64,000 nt of DNA from Trinickia dabaoshanensis (GCF_002879885.1 NZ_PNYA01000021.1:62001-126000); one strand, 5' to 3'. Positions 24,057 to 32,880 are shown, counted from the stretch's first letter. Notes: a model not told the origin generated them from the sequence alone. A program made the numbers and translations.

Positions 24057-24914
24057 ATGAACGTCACTCGTCCCGATCCGAAAGCGCCAACAGGCGAACT
24101 CGGTGAGCTGTTGCGCTATTGGCGGGACGTGCGTGGCGTGAGTCAGCTCGATCTGTCGCTCGAGGCCGGCATCTCGCAGCGTCAGATCAGTTTCATCGAA
24201 AGCGGGCGCAGCGTGCCCGGACGGGACACGCTGTTGACACTTGCACAGACGCTCGATGTACCGTTGCGCGAGCGCAATGTCCTGTTGCTCGCTGCCGGCT
24301 ACGCGCCCGTGTATTCAGAGGCGCCATGGAATGCACAGGAGATGCATACCGTCATCGGCGCACTCGAACGGGTCGTTCGACAGCATGAGCCCTTTCCCGC
24401 GATCGTGATGGATCGTCACTGGAATGTTCTGATGACCAACGACGCGGCGCCGCGCTTTTTCAGCTCTTTCATCGATATGGCCGCGCGCACGGGTCCGCGC
24501 AACATCCTTCATTTGATCTTCGATCCGCAGGGGATGCGTCCGTTCGTGGCCGATTGGGATGCTGTTTCGCGAAGCTTGCTACAACGCGTGTATCGGGAAT
24601 CGGTCGGCAACGTGATCGACGCAGGCACTAGGCGTCTGCTCGACGAACTGCTTGCCTACCCAGACGTGCCGCGTGACTGGAAGACACATCATGCGCCGCC
24701 CGCTGCGCCTACGATGCCTGTCATTCCGTTGGATTTCATCAGCGAGGGGGGGGTGCTTCGATATTTCTCGATGGTTACAACCGTCGGTGCGCCGCGCAGC
24801 GTCGTGGCACAGGAACTACGTCTGGAATGCATGTTCCCCGCCGATGACGAAACCGAAGCACGCCACCGGGCGTTGCTCGGCGCGCATTCAAAAAGTCACG
24901 GAACCGGGGGCTGA
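24057..24914 (+). CDS. XRE regulator with MmyB-like ligand-binding domain
   Basis: The 285-residue regulator has an N-terminal HTH (LDLSLEAGISQRQISFIESG, about residues 34-53). Its C-terminal PAS-like MmyB/MLTR domain (VMDRHWNVLMTNDAAPRFF) in this family binds fatty acid-like ligands. ATG 24057 follows GGGGAAATCG. It is the second gene of a unit with the AhpD-like protein, which it probably regulates through the palindrome at 23362. Confidence 0.85.
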   Translation: MNVTRPDPKAPTGELGELLRYWRDVRGVSQLDLSLEAGISQRQISFIESGRSVPGRDTLLTLAQTLDVPLRERNVLLLAAGYAPVYSEAPWNAQEMHTVIGALERVVRQHEPFPAIVMDRHWNVLMTNDAAPRFFSSFIDMAARTGPRNILHLIFDPQGMRPFVADWDAVSRSLLQRVYRESVGNVIDAGTRRLLDELLAYPDVPRDWKTHHAPPAAPTMPVIPLDFISEGGVLRYFSMVTTVGAPRSVVAQELRLECMFPADDETEARHRALLGAHSKSHGTGG

Positions 24915-24993
24915 CGGCCGGTTGCGGCCTCGGCTCGGTAGTACGTCGGCCTGCCGTATAGCCGAAAATCGCGACAATCAGCCTTGCAATACG

Positions 24994-25179
24994 ATGATTC
25001 CATCTGAGCGACAGTCTGTTCTTCAGCACGTTGATACAATGGCCTATCGGGCGTACCCGCTAGACCAGATTTCCGAGACGGTGTCTCGGGAATTGCCTCC
25101 GAAAGTCGTACCTACCAAGGCCGAGACGCTGTCTCGGACGTTGAGCCTCGAGCATTTGAGCGCGCTACGACATCATTAA
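24994..25179 (+). CDS. Possible small protein, weakly supported
   Basis: An open frame of 61 residues from ATG to TAA just before the membrane-protein gene. It has no visible ribosome binding site and no recognised domain. The two CCGAGAC-N3-GTCTCGG palindromes fall inside it and would encode similar SETVSRE / AETLSRT segments. It may be a chance frame across a regulatory region. Confidence 0.2.
   Translation: MIPSERQSVLQHVDTMAYRAYPLDQISETVSRELPPKVVPTKAETLSRTLSLEHLSALRHH
25073..25089. repeat. Palindrome CCGAGAC-N3-GTCTCGG, copy 1
   Basis: A perfect 7-3-7 inverted repeat, identical in both arms to the copy at 25121-25137. It lies between the XRE gene and the membrane-protein gene. Confidence 0.7.
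25121..25137. repeat. Palindrome CCGAGAC-N3-GTCTCGG, copy 2
   Basis: Second perfect copy, 48 bases after the first and 54 bases before the membrane-protein start. The pair looks like a tandem operator or two short transcript hairpins. Confidence 0.7.
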
Positions 25180-25190
25180 AAGAATGACTG

Positions 25191-26255
25191 ATGCAATCAA
25201 ACCCCAGGACCACCCGATTTTCCGAGAGCGCGGACGCCCTGCACATCGCCTATCCGACTGCGGATCGCGTTGAGCTCGCATTGCTTCTGTTGATAGGTGC
25301 AGCGATTTTGGCCGCGAACCACTATCTTTGGCAAACCACTCACGCGTCGATCTTCTCGAACAACAACTGGGTTGTCATTCCAATTTGCCTGCTAGGCGAT
25401 GCGGGACTGATCGCGTTCTTCTTATGGAGCGGCAGCCTCAAGTCGACCGTATCCATACGGACGGATGGTGCCGTCCACGAGGGTATTGGCAGATGGAAAT
25501 TCCCTGGGGTAATGACTGCGCTCGTGGTGAAAACGGGCGGTCCAAGATCTGCCCACCGTTGGTGGATTGACCTTCGATACGGCCAAGCAACAGTACGGTT
25601 GCCGGGTGACACGACGGAGGGCCAGACGATCGGAATGTCGGCGCAAATCAACCAGTGGTGCCAACATCGCGTCCCGGGAACGGCCGACCCGTTCGATGCT
25701 CGCGAAACGAAGCTCGCTATTAGTTGGAGCCATTATCTGTCTGTGTTTGCGTTCATCGCATTGCTCATATCCGTTGCATCTACCGGCCAAAATATCTACC
25801 TCACCGCGCAAGCAAAGCCCGCGGTATGGGCCAAGGTGTCGGTGGCAATCCTCGCGCTATCCGTTGGAGGGGCGGCCGCCGTGAGATGGGCGGCATTTGC
25901 GAAAGCAGGCGTGCGAAGGGGCGCAGGAATCGTGCTGGCGGAGGTGGCAATAGCCCTGCTGTTGATTCTCGGTGGCGGAGCAATCGTCGCTCATTCCGTC
26001 CAACGGCTCGAGGTGAGCGTGACGCCGGGCGTACTGACAACGTTCGACGCCCCATTGAGTTTAACCGCGACAACCCAGGAAAAAGGGTGCCACAGGTACG
26101 TCGTCTTCGATGACCCGTTAGTCGGTCGTGCTATTCGCTATTGCGATCCGTACCCGCTTGAATATTGGAGCAGATCGACCCGCGTCCGGGTTACGCAAAG
26201 TCAGAACGATATTGGGGTTCATATTCTTTCGGTCGATCGCGCGGCTCCAGGGTGA
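25191..26255 (+). CDS. Hypothetical multi-pass membrane protein
   Basis: The 354-residue protein is not recognised. Hydrophobic segments lie near residues 26-46, 60-80, 180-200, 213-233 and 240-262. A soluble loop of about 100 residues follows the second segment (RWWIDLRYGQATVRLPGD), and a C-terminal domain follows the last. That domain contains two Cys (KGCHRYVVFDDP, IRYCDPYP) likely placed outside and possibly disulfide-bonded. No strong ribosome binding site is seen before the ATG. It stands alone behind the two palindromes. Confidence 0.6.
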   Translation: MQSNPRTTRFSESADALHIAYPTADRVELALLLLIGAAILAANHYLWQTTHASIFSNNNWVVIPICLLGDAGLIAFFLWSGSLKSTVSIRTDGAVHEGIGRWKFPGVMTALVVKTGGPRSAHRWWIDLRYGQATVRLPGDTTEGQTIGMSAQINQWCQHRVPGTADPFDARETKLAISWSHYLSVFAFIALLISVASTGQNIYLTAQAKPAVWAKVSVAILALSVGGAAAVRWAAFAKAGVRRGAGIVLAEVAIALLLILGGGAIVAHSVQRLEVSVTPGVLTTFDAPLSLTATTQEKGCHRYVVFDDPLVGRAIRYCDPYPLEYWSRSTRVRVTQSQNDIGVHILSVDRAAPG

Positions 26256-26284
26256 GCGCACCGACCAATTGGCACCCATCCCTC

Positions 26285-26917
26285 TCAAAACGCCCGAGCG
26301 ATCGCCCGCGCCTCCTCGATCGCCCGGCTTCGATCGACCTTGCCGTCGGCACCGAACAACGTGCGCTCGACGACGATCCCGGCAACATCCTCCACCCCCA
26401 CGAACTTGAGCCAAGTTTCCATATAAGGACGTTGCAAATCGAACTCACTGGCCGGCGTCAGCGAACCCGGCGACGAGTAGCTAAGACCCCGGGCATAAAC
26501 AACCGCCGCTTTCTTCCCGCGCAACAAACCGGCAAAGCCCGAACTATCGAACGAGAAAAGCACATCCTTCTGCGAGATCAAGTCAATCAGTTGTTTCAGC
26601 TTGTACGGGATGCTGAAGTTCCACAACGGCACCCCGAACAGCAGCTTGTCCGCTTCGTGAAACGGCGCCGCGAGTTCCTCGATCCGTCGCCACGCGCCCG
26701 CCTGCTCCGGGGTCAACGCCGTGCCGTTGAGGCCCGCGTACTTCGCCGCCAGAGCGTCCTCGCCGAACTCGGGTAGCCCCTCATCCCAGACGTCGAACTT
26801 CCGGATCACATGACCAGGGTTCGCCGATCGGTACGCATCGAGAAACGCGCTGCACACGTCGATGGACGCCGAGTACGCCTTATTGGGCGAACCTTCGATA
26901 TAGAGCACTTGAGTCAT
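26285..26917 (-). CDS. FMN-dependent NAD(P)H oxidoreductase, azoreductase-like
   Basis: The 210-residue flavodoxin-fold protein has an N-terminal FMN phosphate loop (IEGSPNKAYSAS, residues 7-18) and the flavin-contacting stretch FGVPLWNFSIPYKLKQLIDL, which corresponds to the AzoR family region around PMYNF. The predicted activity is two-electron reduction of quinones or azo compounds. ATG 26917 gives the family N-terminus and the upstream open frame was rejected. It is divergent from a LysR regulator 133 bases away, the classic arrangement for quinone-inducible reductases. Confidence 0.82.
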   Translation of the reverse strand: MTQVLYIEGSPNKAYSASIDVCSAFLDAYRSANPGHVIRKFDVWDEGLPEFGEDALAAKYAGLNGTALTPEQAGAWRRIEELAAPFHEADKLLFGVPLWNFSIPYKLKQLIDLISQKDVLFSFDSSGFAGLLRGKKAAVVYARGLSYSSPGSLTPASEFDLQRPYMETWLKFVGVEDVAGIVVERTLFGADGKVDRSRAIEEARAIARAF

Positions 26918-27050
26918 GGCACCGATCCTTTTTCGAGGGGGACGGCGACAGGCACAGTGCACGGTCGCTCGCCGTGCTTCGCAGAGTATCGAGACGGCCT
27001 ATAATTTAGAAACGATATTATTCGTTCTTATTAACCTCGTTTGGTGATTA

Positions 27051-27950
27051 ATGAGCCGCCCTCTCGATACCGCGCTCCTTCATACGTTCATCGCCGTCGC
27101 CGACACGCGTAGCTTCACCGCGGCGGGCCGCAGGCTGCACTTGAGTCAATCCGCGGTCAGTGCTCAGGTAGTGCGTCTCGAAGAACAGGTCGGATGCGCT
27201 CTGCTCGTGCGCAACACGCGTAACGTCGCGCTGACCGACCATGGCGACATGCTCCTCGGCTATGCACGCGCCATGCTCAATCTGAGCGAGGAAGCGAGAA
27301 GCCGGTTAGGAACCGGCGATACCTATAGCGGGAAGCTGCGCATCGGCGTGTCGGAGGATTTTGCGGGCGGATGGCTTGCCGACGCGATACGCCGCTTCAG
27401 CGTCGCGCGCCGCGGTTTGCTGCTGGACTTGACCGTCGACATTGGGGACCATTTATTTCGACGGCACGCAAACGGCGATTTCGATCTAGTGATCGGTAGC
27501 CGATGCGCTCCGTTGAACCATGGCGTGACCTTGTGGCGAGAGCCGCTCGCTTGGGCGTTTGCGCGACATGAGCCGCTTCCCGAAGGCGATGTACCGCTCG
27601 CGTGCTTTCCCGATCCGTGTCCGTTTCGCGAGGCAGCCGTCAAAGCGCTGACCCTTGCGGGTATGCCGTATCGCGTCGCCTGCGAGAGCCCGAGTGCCAC
27701 GGGCGTCCATACGTTCGCTCGAGCCGGTATCGCGATCGCCCCCCTGCCACGCTGCATGATCGACGACGAGCTGCGGGAACTCGGTGCGGCGGAGGGTCTA
27801 CCTGAACTACCCGACGTCGAGTTCGTCATGCTCGTCGACGAGGACATGGCGCCCGCCGTCGAATTCGCCGAGATGATTTTCGATGAAGTCCACGCGCGAA
27901 TGGGCACTCGCGCGACTCGACATGGCAGAGCACGGCCGAAGCCGGACTGA
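27051..27950 (+). CDS. LysR-family transcriptional regulator
   Basis: The 299-residue regulator has a winged helix at residues 5-63 (SFTAAGRRLHLSQSAVSAQV) and an effector domain from about 90. It is divergent from the azoreductase-like gene, and the AT-rich intergenic region contains a GAAACG/CGTTC half-repeat. It probably induces the reductase in response to a quinone-like compound, which is inference from context. A terminator hairpin lies downstream at 28146. Confidence 0.86.
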   Translation: MSRPLDTALLHTFIAVADTRSFTAAGRRLHLSQSAVSAQVVRLEEQVGCALLVRNTRNVALTDHGDMLLGYARAMLNLSEEARSRLGTGDTYSGKLRIGVSEDFAGGWLADAIRRFSVARRGLLLDLTVDIGDHLFRRHANGDFDLVIGSRCAPLNHGVTLWREPLAWAFARHEPLPEGDVPLACFPDPCPFREAAVKALTLAGMPYRVACESPSATGVHTFARAGIAIAPLPRCMIDDELRELGAAEGLPELPDVEFVMLVDEDMAPAVEFAEMIFDEVHARMGTRATRHGRARPKPD

Positions 27951-28145
27951 CCCGGCGCATTACCCATTGAAAGTGTGACGAGGTATTACACGCGGGGACG
28001 CAATAGCATAGGAAATCCTTATCTATCAGCCAGTTATCCAAGCTTTCGTTCCCCGATGCCTTTCTCGCACGCGAGAAACACCCGCTCCCTTTAAGGCTCG
28101 CTTAATTCTCGGCTGCGACTATGCATCCCATACCACCCCTGTTGA

Positions 28146-28173
28146 GCCGCCGGAGCATCGGCGGCGTTTTTTT
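28146..28173 (+). terminator. Rho-independent terminator
   Basis: Stem GCCGCCG / CGGCGGC with a 6-base loop followed by G and seven T. It lies 196 bases after the LysR stop, the only rightward gene it can serve, so the LysR transcript may have a long 3' tail or an unseen short gene lies between. Confidence 0.8.
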
Positions 28174-28229
28174 ATAGTCCTACGCGTGGCGGCCGCACGG
28201 CCCGTGCGGCGCCGTAAAGGGAAACGGCG

Positions 28230-28484
28230 ATGATCGAAGATTCGGTGTACAAGCATCTGCGCACGATGCTCAAACGCGAGCACGCACTACCGGTCCAAAG
28301 CTGCCGCGTGTCGATGCCCGTGCAACGCCCCTGGGGGCGCACTTACCGGCTCGTCGAATGGACGATGCACAAAGATTCCCCGTCGAATCGATGCGTCGTA
28401 CCGGCCGAATACACGGATACGGATATCGCTCGGCTCGTCGCTTCGCACGTTCCGGGTCGCATGTACTGCGACGAACTCTGCTGA
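28230..28484 (+). CDS. Small hypothetical protein
   Basis: The 84-residue soluble protein has AAAGGG 9 bases before its ATG. It is basic in the first half and contains two Cys (QSCRVSM, NRCVVPA) plus a C-terminal MYCDELC. The paired cysteines at the end could bind metal. No family is recognised. It stands between a strong terminator and the DUF6232 gene, so it has its own promoter if real. Confidence 0.5.
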   Translation: MIEDSVYKHLRTMLKREHALPVQSCRVSMPVQRPWGRTYRLVEWTMHKDSPSNRCVVPAEYTDTDIARLVASHVPGRMYCDELC

Positions 28485-28582
28485 ACTGAAGGCTAAAACG
28501 GGTGCGGCGCCGTGTCCAATGACGCGTTGCGCCGATATCTGCTAGGCTGGCGGGCCAATCACCTCCGTTCCAACGTTTCTCG

Positions 28583-28975
28583 ATGGATAACAACTTCAAC
28601 GAGCGTGGCGTCATGATCACGCGCAACGGGCTGAGCGCGGGCGGCCAAATCTTTTCGTTGCGAGAGATTCAAAGCACACGCGTCGAGACGATTCAAAAGA
28701 ATAAGGTCCTGCCGCTCACACTTTCGCTCGCGGGTGCAGCCGCCGCCGTCGCGGGAGCTATCGTGTCCTCGGGCGCCGCGCTCACGCTCGGCGCGATGAT
28801 GATCGTCGTCGGCATCCTCGCCTGGACCACGCAAGACATCAAACACCGGCTCATGGTCGCCACTCAAGGCGGCGATCGGGAAGCGCTCTCCAGCCCCGAT
28901 CCCGACTTCGTCGAACGCGTGCAGCAAGCGCTGCAAAACGCGCTCGCATCGATTCGCGACACCGCGGCGCAGTAA
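28583..28975 (+). CDS. DUF6232-like small membrane protein
   Basis: The 130-residue protein has an N-terminal soluble domain NERGVMITRNGLSAGGQIFS and two adjacent hydrophobic segments near residues 46-63 and 66-82, then a charged C-terminal helix. I recognise the layout as DUF6232, of unknown function. No strong ribosome binding site is seen before the ATG. Confidence 0.65.
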   Translation: MDNNFNERGVMITRNGLSAGGQIFSLREIQSTRVETIQKNKVLPLTLSLAGAAAAVAGAIVSSGAALTLGAMMIVVGILAWTTQDIKHRLMVATQGGDREALSSPDPDFVERVQQALQNALASIRDTAAQ

Positions 28976-29021
28976 CCGCGAGACCCGCCGCCCGGTCATC
29001 CGAGCCGCGGGGTCCGCTCGC

Positions 29022-31475
29022 TCAATCGAACGACAACCGCTTCACGCGCCAAATCTTTTGCGCATACTCGTCGATGGTGCGATCGGAAGAAAAACGTCCC
29101 ATGCCGGCCACGTTTTCTATCGCGCTCGATGTCCATGCACGCGGATCGCGGAAGCGCGCATCGACGGCATCTTGAGCCGCGGCGAACGCCGCGAAATCGG
29201 CGAGCACCATGTAGTGATCGCCCCAATCCACCAAGGTATGGAAGATGTCGGAGAACCGATGGGGGTCTCCGTCGGAAAAGTACCCCGATCGGATTTGATC
29301 GAGCGCCTGTCGCAATTCCGGATCGCGCTCGTATATCTCCCGGGGCCGGTAACCGGATGCGCGCAACGCGCTCACGCCATCGGCCGTATGACCGAAGATG
29401 AACATGTTCTCGCGCCCCACGGCTTCGCAGATTTCGATGTTCGCGCCGTCCATCGTGCCGATTGTCAAGGCACCGTTGAGCGCAAGCTTCATGTTTCCGG
29501 TGCCCGAAGCCTCGGTGCCCGCCATCGATATTTGCTCGGATAAGTCAGCGGCCGGAATCATCAGCTCCGCCACGCTCACGCCGTAATTGGGCACGAACAC
29601 GACCTTCAACCGATCGCCGACGATGGGATCGCGATTGATCTTCTCGCTCACGTCCCCGATCAGCTTGATGATCGTCTTCGCCATCTTGTATGCGGACGCG
29701 GCCTTGCCGGCGAACATGACGACACGCGGCACCCAATCGTCGCCGGGCCGGGCGCGAATGCGGTTGTACCGGACGATCACATGCAGCACGTTCAGCAGTT
29801 GCCGCTTGTACTCGTGAATCCGCTTCACCTGCAAATCGAATAGCGCATCAGGATGCACCGTGCAGCCGGTCTCGTGCAACAAGCGCTGTGCGAGCCCGAT
29901 CTTATTGCGCCGCTTCGCCGCGCGAAACTCCGACGTGAACGCCGCGTCCTCCTTGAACTCGCGCAGCTTCGACAGTTCGAACAAATTCGTGCGCCAGCCA
30001 GTGCCGATATGCGAGTCGATAAGCTTCGACAGAGGTTGGTTCGCCTGAGACAGCCAGCGTCTGGGCGTGATGCCGTTCGTCACGTTCGTGAAGCGCTCGG
30101 GGAAAAACCGCGCGAATTCGCTGAAGAATTCACGCTCCATCAACTGCGAATGCAACTGCGAAACGCCGTTGACCTTCTGGCTCGCAACGATCGCGAGGTG
30201 CGCCATGCGCACGCGCCGCTGGCCGAATTCGTCGACGAGCGACACGCGGCGGATCACGTCGATATCGTGTCCGAAGTGCTCGCTTGCCTCTTTCAAAAAG
30301 CCGGCGTTGATCTCGAAGATGATTTCGAGGTGCCGCGGCAGCAAGCGCGCGAGCATGTCGACGTCCCATGTTTCGAGGGCTTCGGGCATCAGCGTGTGAT
30401 TCGTATACGAAAACACCTGATGCACCATCTTCCAAGCGCGATCCCACGGCACATGATGGATATCCACGAGCAGGCGCATCAGCTCGGGAATCGCGAGCAC
30501 CGGGTGCGTGTCGTTCAAGTGAATCGCGACTTTCTCCGAGAAACGTCCGAAGGTGCTATGCGTGCGCTGATACCGGCGAATCAAATCCTGCATCGTCGCC
30601 GAGACGAAAAAGTACTCCTGACGCAGCCGCAATTCCCGGCCCGCTGGCGTCGAATCGTCGGGATAAAGCAGCCGCGATACGTTCTCCGAATGCTCCTTCG
30701 CTTCGACCGCGCGGCGATAGTCGCCTTGATTGAAAGCCGACAGATCGAGTTCCTCGGTAGCCCTCGCGGACCAGAGCCGCAACGTATTGGTCGCGCTCGT
30801 ACCGAAGCCGGGTATGACCGTGTCGAACGCCATCGCGTTGACGTGCTCGGTGTCGATCCATTCCGTGTGGCCATCGCGCACGATCGTGCGCCCGCCGAAA
30901 TGCACGATGTACTGCACCTCGGGACGAGGAAACTCCCACGGGTTGCCGGCGCGCAACCAATAGTCGGGCGTCTCGACCTGCTCGCCGTCGACGATTTGCT
31001 GGCGGAACATGCCGTAGTCGTATCGAATCCCGTAGCCGAAACCCGGGATGGCAAGCGTCGCCATCGAATCGAGAAAACACGCGGCCAGCCGGCCGAGGCC
31101 TCCGTTGCCGAGCGCCGCATCGGGCTCGAGATCGATCACGGCCTCCATGTCCACGCCGAGACTCGCCAATGCTTCCTTCATCTGATCGTAGATACCGAGC
31201 GCAAGCAGTGCGTTCGTGAACGTGCGGCCGATGAGAAACTCCATCGACAAGTAGTAAACGCGTTTGACGTCTTGTTCGTACTGTTGCCGCGTAGTGGTCA
31301 TCCAGCGGGCGACCAGCCGGTCGCGCACGGCGAGGGCCGCGGCGTTGAGCCAATCTTGCGGCCTGGCCGCGACGGCGTCTTTTCCCACGCCGTACATCAG
31401 CCGGTTGGAGATGGAGCGCCTAAGCGCGTCGACGGTACTGTTGAGCTGGTCGAATTCCAGATCGACGGCTGTCAT
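29022..31475 (-). CDS. glgP: Glycogen/maltodextrin phosphorylase
   Basis: The 817-residue cytoplasmic enzyme matches the length of bacterial GlgP (about 815). It phosphorolyses alpha-1,4-glucans to glucose-1-phosphate. The pyridoxal phosphate Lys is Lys663 in ASGTGNMKLALNGALTIGTM. The N-terminal NRLMYGVGKDA and the ALGNGGLGRLAACFLDSMAT phosphate-site stretch are intact. ATG 31475 has GAGGAGG upstream. No other glycogen gene is adjacent. A small rightward ORF starts 210 bases beyond its start. Confidence 0.96.
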   Translation of the reverse strand: MTAVDLEFDQLNSTVDALRRSISNRLMYGVGKDAVAARPQDWLNAAALAVRDRLVARWMTTTRQQYEQDVKRVYYLSMEFLIGRTFTNALLALGIYDQMKEALASLGVDMEAVIDLEPDAALGNGGLGRLAACFLDSMATLAIPGFGYGIRYDYGMFRQQIVDGEQVETPDYWLRAGNPWEFPRPEVQYIVHFGGRTIVRDGHTEWIDTEHVNAMAFDTVIPGFGTSATNTLRLWSARATEELDLSAFNQGDYRRAVEAKEHSENVSRLLYPDDSTPAGRELRLRQEYFFVSATMQDLIRRYQRTHSTFGRFSEKVAIHLNDTHPVLAIPELMRLLVDIHHVPWDRAWKMVHQVFSYTNHTLMPEALETWDVDMLARLLPRHLEIIFEINAGFLKEASEHFGHDIDVIRRVSLVDEFGQRRVRMAHLAIVASQKVNGVSQLHSQLMEREFFSEFARFFPERFTNVTNGITPRRWLSQANQPLSKLIDSHIGTGWRTNLFELSKLREFKEDAAFTSEFRAAKRRNKIGLAQRLLHETGCTVHPDALFDLQVKRIHEYKRQLLNVLHVIVRYNRIRARPGDDWVPRVVMFAGKAASAYKMAKTIIKLIGDVSEKINRDPIVGDRLKVVFVPNYGVSVAELMIPAADLSEQISMAGTEASGTGNMKLALNGALTIGTMDGANIEICEAVGRENMFIFGHTADGVSALRASGYRPREIYERDPELRQALDQIRSGYFSDGDPHRFSDIFHTLVDWGDHYMVLADFAAFAAAQDAVDARFRDPRAWTSSAIENVAGMGRFSSDRTIDEYAQKIWRVKRLSFD

Positions 31476-31685
31476 CGAATTCCTCCTCGGACAACGAGCG
31501 GCATGCGCCTTGCTGGCGAACGGCCCCAGACGCCTACCGCGGGAACATTCAGGTTACGCCATTTCGAGCCGACGCGAAGCCGGGCTCGAGCGCTTCGCTC
31601 GGCGCGCCTGCTCGCGCATGGCGTTGGCACCGCGACGCGCGGCGGCCTAGTATGCAAACACCGCCAGCGTTCATCGGAGATCGAT

Positions 31686-31925
31686 ATGACCACCCAAGCG
31701 AACATCCATTCGGTCATCGGCATGCTTCACGCACAAGAACTGCTGAGCCTCTCGATTATCCGTGCGCTCCCAACCGAGACGCGATGCGCCATCGCCGACG
31801 AATTGAAGGCGCACGCCGAACTATCGACACAACCTCACGCGAGCGGTTCCGCACAGCGCGATACGCTCGAGGCATTCCACGCGAATGTGAAACGGCTCTC
31901 CATCGTGCTGGCGTCGCTCTGTTAG
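31686..31925 (+). CDS. Small hypothetical protein next to glgP
   Basis: The 79-residue helical protein has GGAGATCGAT directly before its ATG. It contains HSVIGMLHAQELLSLSIIRA and a C-terminal helix. No family is recognised. A much longer frame runs upstream antisense to glgP but is not coding. Only this 3' portion has a start with a ribosome binding site outside glgP. It is divergent from glgP, so shared regulation is possible. Confidence 0.5.
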   Translation: MTTQANIHSVIGMLHAQELLSLSIIRALPTETRCAIADELKAHAELSTQPHASGSAQRDTLEAFHANVKRLSIVLASLC

Positions 31926-31975
31926 GGCGCCAGCACGGCGGGTGCCCGCCGGAGGTTGAGAAAGATATGAGCCGG

Positions 31976-32689
31976 TCAGCGCGGCAGAAATGCCAAGGGA
32001 TCGACGGGCTTGCCGGCGCGGCGGATTTCGAATTCGACGGTACCGCGCCCGTTGGTATCGGCACCCATCTGCGCAAGGAGTTGCCCTTGCTTGACCGTGT
32101 CGCCTTCCTTGACGTACACGTCGCCGTTGATGGCGTAGCCGGTCACCACATCGCCGCCGTGCTTGACCACGACCAGCGATTTGTATTGATCGATTCCGGT
32201 ACCGACATAGATGACGTTGCCGTCCGCCGACGCCTTCACCGGTTCCTCGGGCCGGCCGGTGATACGGATGCCTTTGACGTTTCCGGCATCGCCCGTGAGC
32301 CGGACGACTTGCCCATACGCGGGCCAAGCGGGGTGGACAGCGATCGCGTCGTTCCCGTTTCCATTCGCACCGGAGGCTAGGCCCGGCGGCGGCGCCACGC
32401 GCACGACTTGCCCCGGCGTCAGCATGGCCGTGCGCGGCATGTTGTTCCATTGCGCCACTTGATCGGGGTTTTGACCGAATGCGCTGGCGATACCGGGCAG
32501 CGTATCGCCCGGATTGACGCGATAAAAACCCGCGGGGACGCGCGTGCTTTGCACGCTCTGGGACGGGGGCTGCGATCCGAATGGCGATTGCAACCAATCG
32601 CCCGTCGCACAACCGGCCAAAATCGTTGCGCCGGTCAGCGCCAACGCAGCGCGCGCCCATGCAAGGCGCTGTCGTCCTGGAATGCTCAC
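31976..32689 (-). CDS. LysM/M23-type lipoprotein, NlpD-like
   Basis: The 237-residue envelope lipoprotein starts at GTG 32689 with AGGTGAAG upstream. The lipobox LAGC places Cys27 as the lipidated residue. A LysM repeat spans about residues 60-105 (NPGDTLPGIASAFG). The C-terminal M23 domain has GYAIN and VEFEIRRAGKPVDP where active endopeptidases have GYAHN and HxH, so catalytic His residues are missing. Such degenerate M23 proteins (NlpD, EnvC) activate cell-wall amidases. That role is probable here. Confidence 0.82.
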   Translation of the reverse strand: MSIPGRQRLAWARAALALTGATILAGCATGDWLQSPFGSQPPSQSVQSTRVPAGFYRVNPGDTLPGIASAFGQNPDQVAQWNNMPRTAMLTPGQVVRVAPPPGLASGANGNGNDAIAVHPAWPAYGQVVRLTGDAGNVKGIRITGRPEEPVKASADGNVIYVGTGIDQYKSLVVVKHGGDVVTGYAINGDVYVKEGDTVKQGQLLAQMGADTNGRGTVEFEIRRAGKPVDPLAFLPR

Positions 32690-32835
32690 TGTCTTCACCT
32701 CGGCCCTCGATCGATGCAATGTTGCTCTTCGAACACGTTCCGCCGGCGCCTAGCAAAGCACTTGCGCCGACGGGCGGACGTTTATCGTATTCCACGATCG
32801 TACTTGCCGAACATCGTACATGCTCACGCCGAAAG

Positions 32836-32880
32836 ACAAAACAAAACTGGCTCGCGCTCCTTGCGGGAGCAGCGAGCCAG
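32836..32880 (-). terminator. Rho-independent terminator of the DUF4148 gene
   Basis: CTGGCTCGC and GCGAGCCAG arms with inner GCTCC/GGAGC pairing give a long stem at 32847-32880. Reading leftward it is followed by TTTTGTTTTG. It lies 68 bases beyond the stop of the DUF4148 gene. Confidence 0.85.

Noticed and set aside
29853-31925. A 690-residue plus-strand open frame across glgP
   Set aside because: It is antisense to the full-length, motif-complete glycogen phosphorylase gene and is a high-GC shadow. Only its last 79 codons, outside glgP and with their own ribosome binding site, are kept as a candidate.
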